From contig NW_003142304.1 in assembly GCF_000003605.2 (NCBI RefSeq), forward strand, positions 872,695 to 936,694: a stretch of DNA of 64,000 nucleotides. Direction: 5' to 3'. The position numbers and the translations under genes are program-made. The DNA is from Saccoglossus kowalevskii (lineage: Eukaryota > Hemichordata > Enteropneusta > Harrimaniidae). Each line of letters starts with the position of its first letter. Within the stretch, counting starts at the first letter, position 1. Below the pieces are notes generated by a model. It was not told the origin of the DNA, did not search any database, and saw nothing but the letters and a program-made list of their open reading frames with translations. This document shows positions 57,730 to 64,000 of this stretch, in pieces.

Positions 57730-58251
57730 ATTTTAGTTTGTCTGTCGTGGGTGAGGGATACTTTCCCAGAACGCAACGATAACTCTCGGCGGCTCCTAGT
57801 CTGGGATTCGTGCAGCGTCCATCTCACATCGAAAGTTAAAGAAGAGCTTTATTCCCGAAACGTCGACATCGCTGTAATTCCTGGTGGTTTAACGTCTCTT
57901 CTCCAGCCGTTAGATGTCGGCGTAAATAAACCACTGAAGGATTACATGCACGCGGAGTGGGACGAGTGGATGAAGACTGGGGAAACACTGTTTACTCCGG
58001 CTGGTAAACGCAAAGCCCCCGTCAAGAAGACAGTACTCGAGTGGGTCGTTTCGTCATGGAACAGAGTTCCCGCATCTACTGTGATAAATTCTTTTAAGAA
58101 GCCAGGGATATCAAATTCACTTGATGGATCTGAAGACAACTTAATTTATGAAGATCTAGAAACAGACGATGAGGCAGTTGGCGAAGAAATCGCTGAAATA
58201 TTTTACAGTGACGACGATGATGACAGCAGCGACGACTTTCTAGGATTTTAA
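57730..58251 (+). CDS. Pogo/Tigger (DDE_1) transposase, C-terminal part
   Basis: The open frame reads LLVWDSCSVHLT, which carries the second catalytic Asp of the DDE/D domain. It continues with VDIAVIPGGLTSLLQPLDVGVNKPLKDYM, the signature of CENP-B/jerky/Tigger transposases, and a late ASTVINSFKKPGISN. The last 40 residues are very acidic (EDLETDDEAVGEEIAEIF, then a DDDDDSSDD run), as in several Tigger elements. No ATG starts this piece. The frame opens after a stop near 57729, and a TTTTAG at 57731-57736 could be a 3' splice site. The N-terminal DNA-binding part and first Asp would be in or before the gap. This part has no internal stop. Confidence 0.85.
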   Translation: MLVCLSWVRDTFPERNDNSRRLLVWDSCSVHLTSKVKEELYSRNVDIAVIPGGLTSLLQPLDVGVNKPLKDYMHAEWDEWMKTGETLFTPAGKRKAPVKKTVLEWVVSSWNRVPASTVINSFKKPGISNSLDGSEDNLIYEDLETDDEAVGEEIAEIFYSDDDDDSSDDFLGF

Positions 58252-58609
58252 CAATCGTGTAGTTTTCACACACAAACCAAACGGCCCTTTTCAGGGCCAC
58301 CACATATTTCAAAAAGAGAACTACCGTACAAAAATACCATGTGTGCTTGTGTGTGTGTTTGTATGTATTTCAAATGATTATTCCTGACCTCTTTCACTTT
58401 ACCAATCTTGACGCCAGAAATCAAAACAATGTCTCAATTTAGTGCGTGCATATCATTAACCCCTCATTTGCATATCTATAGAAAATGTCTTTCAAATTCA
58501 ACCAAACTTATCTAATAGAAGCCGACCCCCGACTTTTTGTTTTTCAAGTGAGAAGGCGGAGATTTCCTTTTTAAATTAAGCCGCGGCCTCAATTAGATAT
58601 TTTACGGTA

Positions 58610-61600
58610 ATGAAATGCAATTTACCTTGTCATATCAATATGGGGCACAAGTATTTTTTTTGAAGGGGGTACAGACTGTAAACCAAGTTTTATAAAATCA
58701 AAAAAATTGGTAGTAGTAAATATTATATTGTTGTATTAAATAATGGGATTGAATAACATTGACTAGTACTCCACAAAATTCACTTATCACAAATTAAAGT
58801 TTTGAATAATTAAACTATCACATGGTTAAAATTTCTCATTTATTTTTAAAGTTCCATGGATGACCTTTTTGTTTGGATCTGGGTCACTGAAGCAAACAAA
58901 AAACACCCTCAACAAACAAAAATCAGTTCTTAAGGCTGCCTAAACCTAAAAATTAAAAAAAATTAAATTACATACAATGAAAATTTGAAAACTTTTCAAC
59001 ATGCACATTAGATCTACAATTCACAAATCTATCAGATACTGGGATAGTCCCTCAGGAAGACAACTTGCCCTACCTGGGGTATCAAGAATGCAAGATTCCT
59101 TAAGATAAAGCTCCTTAAGTCACCGGTTTCTTTTATATTCCATTGATCAGCTCCTACTCCATCGAGAAAAAAATTCCACAATGAACTTTGACCTTCTGCA
59201 CGTGAAATCATGAATATTAAGCAGTGTGGGGAATTTCCTCACGTCTGATGGAATCTCCCACTATGATATGCACATGCTGACCAGCGAGAGTGAATATGAC
59301 TTTATGACAACATTAAAACAAATCAGACAAAAACTGGGATTGTAAAATACATATTAATTAGCGAATTGCTGAACTCATGTGTAGTTGTATCATTTATGAT
59401 TACTGATTTATAAAACTAACAAACAAGACAATTGTTTGCATTGTACAATTAACCATTTTATTGAGCATGTTAAATCACAATTGCAAATAATATGCAAATG
59501 TATGCAAATTATTATGTTAATTTTTATTGCTGCAGTAGTTTTTGGACCAACAGTTAATTTTGCCAATTTATTCAAAATACACAGGCAATTAATTAAGTAA
59601 AACTAATTAGCCGTTCTTTTTGTCATTAATATTATTTATACTAAAAAAAATATTGTACAAAATGAATGTCACAAGATAAAGAAGTTAGGAAAGCACAGAA
59701 AGTACAATGCATAGAATGAAATACAATACAAGTTCTTTTGAAATTAGTCTAATGTTTATTTCTATCCTAGCATGGAAAACATTTATAGTATCATTGTAAT
59801 AATAAATATTATTTGATTTACGATATTAACAAGTATGAAGATACACCGATTGAACAAGGGCATGTTGAACGTTTTTCTGGCAGAAAAAAAAAATATAGTA
59901 TAATGGGTTGGCAGTGTTTTATTTGTATAACAATGCATAAAATGACCCAATTCAGCCAAGACTCTTGACACCCTGTATACTAGTATATTCCACATAAACA
60001 CTTGGGGGCAGCTTATGTAAATAAGGCAGTGAACATGCAGATAAGTGCAGACACAGTGCCAGGTAAAGTCCTACAAGAAGCATCGCGGGGGAAAAATCAC
60101 GGTGGTATGGCTATTGAAATTCCAGGTGCTAACTAGCTGTCTATTTAGGTGTATAAGGAAACACAGAAAGCCTGCTTATAAACAAATAAAAAAGGGTAGT
60201 TTTTTTTCCCATCACTGTTGCATAACTGATTGACGAGAGTTTACTAATTAAGGATTTTTACTTTATTTCTGTCCTCAAATCCAAATAGGTTTTTAAGAAA
60301 ATCTTGACTAACGTTTAAGTCATTATAAATTCGTTATAAATTTGACATACAACTATTACTATTATAGTAATAGTTATAAATTGCCGAAAAATGGACAGGT
60401 TTTTGATTTTAAAGCAGTGAAATAAATATGCAGGGTGAACACTATGTTGTTGCAATGTGTTGTGTTTGATATGGGTATTTTAGGTTCAAAGTCCGAAGCA
60501 GAGCAGAGCTTAATAAACTGTCAAAACTACCAAATATTTCAGTTTTCATCTGATGTTGAATATATTCATGTAATTGTTCATACAGACGCATTTTAAAGGC
60601 AATGTCTAGCATTAGTATACCATCATCTTAGCTATATTAAAAAAAAAATCGCTCGTTTTAAAATTTTGCACACTGTCCTCTATTGGCAAAAGTGGGAAAG
60701 TTATTCAAATGAGGGCGCTATGTCATGTAGGAATCACCCAACAGAGAGGGGAAAAAATTAATATAAAATTTATTAAGATTACAAATTATATAAATATTTT
60801 AATAATCGTGAACAGGTTTGACTCACTCTAATTCTTATAAACACCACATAGCAAATATTTTAGAATGGTACTCAAATCATTTGAAATTCAAAATTTTATT
60901 GTCAGTACTCAGTGTCAGTAGCAACAGCTTGTGATGACTAAATTATTGTTTGATTGAAAGGTACAATGTAAACTAAGAGAATGTCAGTATTATGTACAAC
61001 AAAAATAATCATGGATATATCAATACAGTAATAACAGTTCAACTCTTTCATATCCAATGATTACGTCACAAGTGCATTTCAAGGACAATTGTTGTTTGCC
61101 ACTGTCAGCATTGTTGAAACAGAAGCCTTCTCTCCAGTCTGATGTGATGTCACCATGGTTTATTTTTCTGGGGGGGGGGGGGTAATATAAAAGATAATTA
61201 TGTAGACAAGACAGGAATTTTAATAATCCAGAGTGACAGCGAGTTGACCTTCTCAGTGGAAGTGTCATATGGCAGTGGCTATAGGTAATGAATAGCACCA
61301 TTTTGTAATCATAAAATGCTGGGACAGATTCTGTTATTTTATATATAAAGTGCTCATTACATACGACAATTGTTTGTAAAATGCATTTTTCATAGAAAAG
61401 GGGCATAAACAACCGAGTATTAGGGTTAGGGTACATTGAATAACCATTCTCATGTAGCTTCTTCTATTAACAAAATAATATATTACTTTTATTTTGATTG
61501 ACAACATTCACTAGTGAAGTAACCTTTGATATCAAGCTAAATTTACATTACAAAAGATTGGACTAAAACACGCATTACCTTGCACACCCCAAACATATGT

Positions 61601-63595
61601 ATACATGTCTATGTATATTAGCATTTCAGTATAAAATGGCATTCTCAAAAAAATTAGCATAACAGGAGGTAAAATAAAGACATTCAGGTTTTTTTGTGTG
61701 CATGGATGAAAAAAATAATGTGTTAATCCAAAAAAAAAGCATTGTCTTGTTTTTGACTGGTCCTGGCAATGTTTGGGGTATCCCGACATAGCTAGGATCA
61801 CGGTTTTTTAGTAACCGGTGCTAGGATGTACAGGGGTGTGATGCAACATACTAGTATTATAGTAAAAAGGCAGTGTGGGGTACAGAAAGGTGTAAAGGGT
61901 GTGTCAGCGGTCTTAAATTACAAAGACAAAGCAGCCAATTAAATGAGGGAATCATGTTGTGCAATATCTTAATCCTCCAATTGTTTTTGTAATCTAGACC
62001 ACCCACAAACTTAGAGCAAATAAACTAACAATCATGATCAGAAAGGATTAGAATTGTCTTTCTATCATTTTGAAAATGGATTAATTGTTTCAAATTTATT
62101 TATTTTCTAGGGGTGTATTATCTAACCACAGCACTTTGATGGCATTCTAGAGGTGTCAATAGAAGACCTGAGAACAATTCATGATCATGTAAACAAAAGA
62201 TGAATCCCAACTTCCATTGGGTGTACCTGCAATGCTAATTCACACCTTATACTTGCATGCAAATTACAAATCAATCAAGACAAGTCACATTCTGAAAGAT
62301 CAAACTATGTAACATGTGGTGGCAACTATTACAACTATTGATTGGTGTTCAGCTTTTGTCAGTTGTAGCAGCTTGGGAAATTTGAACACATCATTGTTCA
62401 GAATATCACCTTATATTTGTATGCAGAAACGGATAAATTTAGTTAGACAACAACTGATCTGAATGACGCACGAAGCTCAATGAGAAGGAAAGCTGTTGCT
62501 GCTGTTCAGCCATAATGTGTACTTATAGGATTAATTTTTGGTGCTTTACAAAAAAATGCTTTACATGCAATTTTTCAAACGTAGCAATTATTTTATGAAA
62601 AACATCTTTACAACAGATCTGAGACTGGAAATTAATTGCCCAAAAAGTGAGATTTTTCAGCTTTTTCAAGTCAACAAGCTAAAAAATATTGTGTTGTACT
62701 GTAGTCTAGCTGTGGATCTATAATTCTACTTATGTCCATTCTTGTCATTTACAGCTCTTAATTTTGCAAAATTTGCATGTCGGCACTTTATACGATTTTT
62801 TGCACCGCAAAATTATGAACAAATTATGAATTGAAAAGACCTAAATCTAGCAGAATAAAACCCACAAATGATGAGAATATGCACAATTATGTACGATAAA
62901 TCCACATGTAACGGTAGTCTAGTATGTGTGATTTCTGATTTTAAATCCACATGAACCTATTTTTTTGTTTCGTTTTAAACATTTCGCAAGTTTTATTGTC
63001 ATTCCCTTGAAAGTACAACTGCCAAGTGCATAACTGAACATTCAGAGATGTTGCTAAAAAGCAGAATGTAGGGGGGGGGGGAAACATTTTCTCGAACAGC
63101 AATCAAACCTTGGATGGAATTACTAGACATTTAATTACAAAAAATGTATATACCTAACCAGATTATTGTCAGTCCACTAGACTGGCGTAAAACTAAAGCT
63201 ACACTCCAGACATAGACACTGTCTGAATTTAAATGTACAAAGAATACACGTTGATCGATCGTAACGTTATAGTGAAAATACTGTTCAGGGTAAATGCTAC
63301 ATCATGGTGCGAGTGGGACGGTCGGCATGGCTACTGTCTACCACGTCGCGTGGATTGTCTTTTGAAATTGTACTCTGGTAAGCAAAGATTTTCGTGATCA
63401 AACTTACGTGCACTGTTTCGATTTTAATGAAAATCAAACGTGAGCGGAAAAGTACCAAGTCTAAAATCTGACATGTAGGCACAGCGTGACAATTCAATAT
63501 CAGTTTCAACAAAATTTTCCACACAAAACACACGTTGTCGGCTATGAATGTGGTATGGCATATAATTATTTAAAACATAAATTATTGAAACTTAC
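58610..63595. other. Gene-free stretch, possible long PAPS synthase intron
   Basis: No coding exon or RNA gene was recognised. Frames up to 138 codons (61020-61436, minus) have no family signature. It contains a G run at 61173, a single TTAGGGTTAGGG at 61425 and a further G run near 63071. Confidence 0.45.
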
Positions 63596-63640
63596 GTCCA
63601 ATCCATCGTTGATGTCTATTGTGGATTTGTCTCCAGACAT
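63596..63640 (-). CDS. Candidate distal first exon of PAPS synthase
   Basis: The ATG at 63640 opens MSGDKSTIDINDGLD and is followed at once by a strong 5' splice site (GTAAGT, from 63595). It ends in phase 0, exactly what the shared second exon at 48246 requires. Joining gives [24 protein letters not shown] and a 617-residue protein. The MSG start recalls vertebrate PAPSS2. If real, the gene has two promoters and two N-termini. It could instead belong to another transcript. Confidence 0.5.
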
Positions 63641-64000
63641 GTTGATTTTCGGGATATAACAGAATTCTGGCGGACTGTAGCGTTGGAAAACCTCTTCTTG
63701 CTACGACTGAGCAATAAGTGAGCGAGTGCTTGGATGTGCAATCTATTCTCACTTAGGGAAACCAATTCACTCACCCACAGTTCTTTGCGCTTTGAAGTGT
63801 ATTCATAGAGCAGGCTAGGGAGCCTTTTCGAGAGGAATAAAGCTCAAACGTTATTTGCAGGTCTGGTTACGTATTATTATGCAAATTGTCTTTTGTTAAT
63901 GAAGCTTCCTGGCTTCATCAAGCAGAGAGTTAGTTACAAAACAAAATTAGAAGTTCTAGAACACAATTATAAGAGACCAGTATTATTATTTGTCTATCAA
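63641..64000 (-). promoter_or_regulatory. Upstream region of the distal first exon
   Basis: No TATA box was seen in the first 150 bp upstream of 63640, unlike the proximal start. The region has no coding frame and presumably includes the 5' UTR and promoter if the exon is real. Confidence 0.25.

Larger units (their letters stand above)
56322..58607 (+). mobile_element. Pogo/Tigger-like DNA transposon holding gap 2
   Basis: The inverted ends CCGTAAAATATCTAATTG(T/A)G (56322) and their complement (ending 58607) are flanked by TA on both sides (56320-56321 and 58608-58609), as in the Tc1/mariner superfamily. Subterminal GAAGCCGC and related motifs recur near both ends. The interior carries the C-terminal part of a Tigger-type transposase. 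Gap 2 (56782-57545) removes the rest. The readable part of the ORF is open, so the element may be young. Confidence 0.85.

Noticed and set aside
56526-57736. Long open frames across gap 2 on both strands
   Set aside because: Same artefact: most of each frame is N. The readable parts match no family, and the real transposase frame starts after the gap.
61424-61435. TTAGGGTTAGGG telomere-like string
   Set aside because: Only two units; no array, so chance is sufficient.

Overview
This window is AT-rich eukaryotic DNA with spliced genes, long introns and many LINEs and small inverted-repeat DNA transposons. Two assembly gaps break it (34719-35564 and 56782-57545). The gene and repeat content suggests a marine invertebrate, possibly an invertebrate deuterostome such as an acorn worm. 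The evidence is a single fused APS kinase/ATP sulfurylase gene, a tandem family of membrane sulfotransferases, and a LINE whose ORF1 carries a 2A ribosome-skipping peptide. The species cannot be fixed from the sequence alone.

Host genes. (1) Two paralogous type II membrane sulfotransferases lie on the + strand, each with a one-exon coding region preceded by a 3' splice site (10276-11442, 388 aa; 24055-25269, 404 aa). (2) A complete PAPS synthase gene lies on the - strand, 41748-51549. I assembled it exon by exon: 12 coding exons, all GT-AG, phases consistent, 627 aa. A second possible first exon lies at 63596-63640 and would give a 617 aa form. PAPS synthase makes the sulfate donor (PAPS) that the two sulfotransferases would use, so the window joins donor synthesis and donor use within about 50 kb.

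Layout. 1-10 kb: no host gene, a degraded LINE (about 2.1-4.9 kb, - strand) and a fold-back element (9.67-10.03 kb). 10-26 kb: sulfotransferase locus with two diverged direct copies of a 4-5 kb flanking block (A, 12.4-16.7 kb; B, 18.5-23.75 kb). Only block B leads into a gene copy. Block B carries an LTR-like insertion with an empty site in block A. 26.5-31 kb: a nearly full-length LINE on the - strand with the 2A motif, next to a fragment of a second LINE. 34-38.3 kb: a candidate DNA transposon with 20-22 bp inverted ends and a TAA duplication, holding gap 1 and a nested MITE. 38-52 kb: the PAPS synthase gene, with MITEs and tandem repeats in its introns. 52-63.6 kb: gene-poor DNA, intronic if the distal first exon is real, containing a nested MITE pair and a pogo/Tigger-like transposon around gap 2.

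Most short open frames are chance or belong to repeats. I found no rRNA, tRNA or CRISPR.
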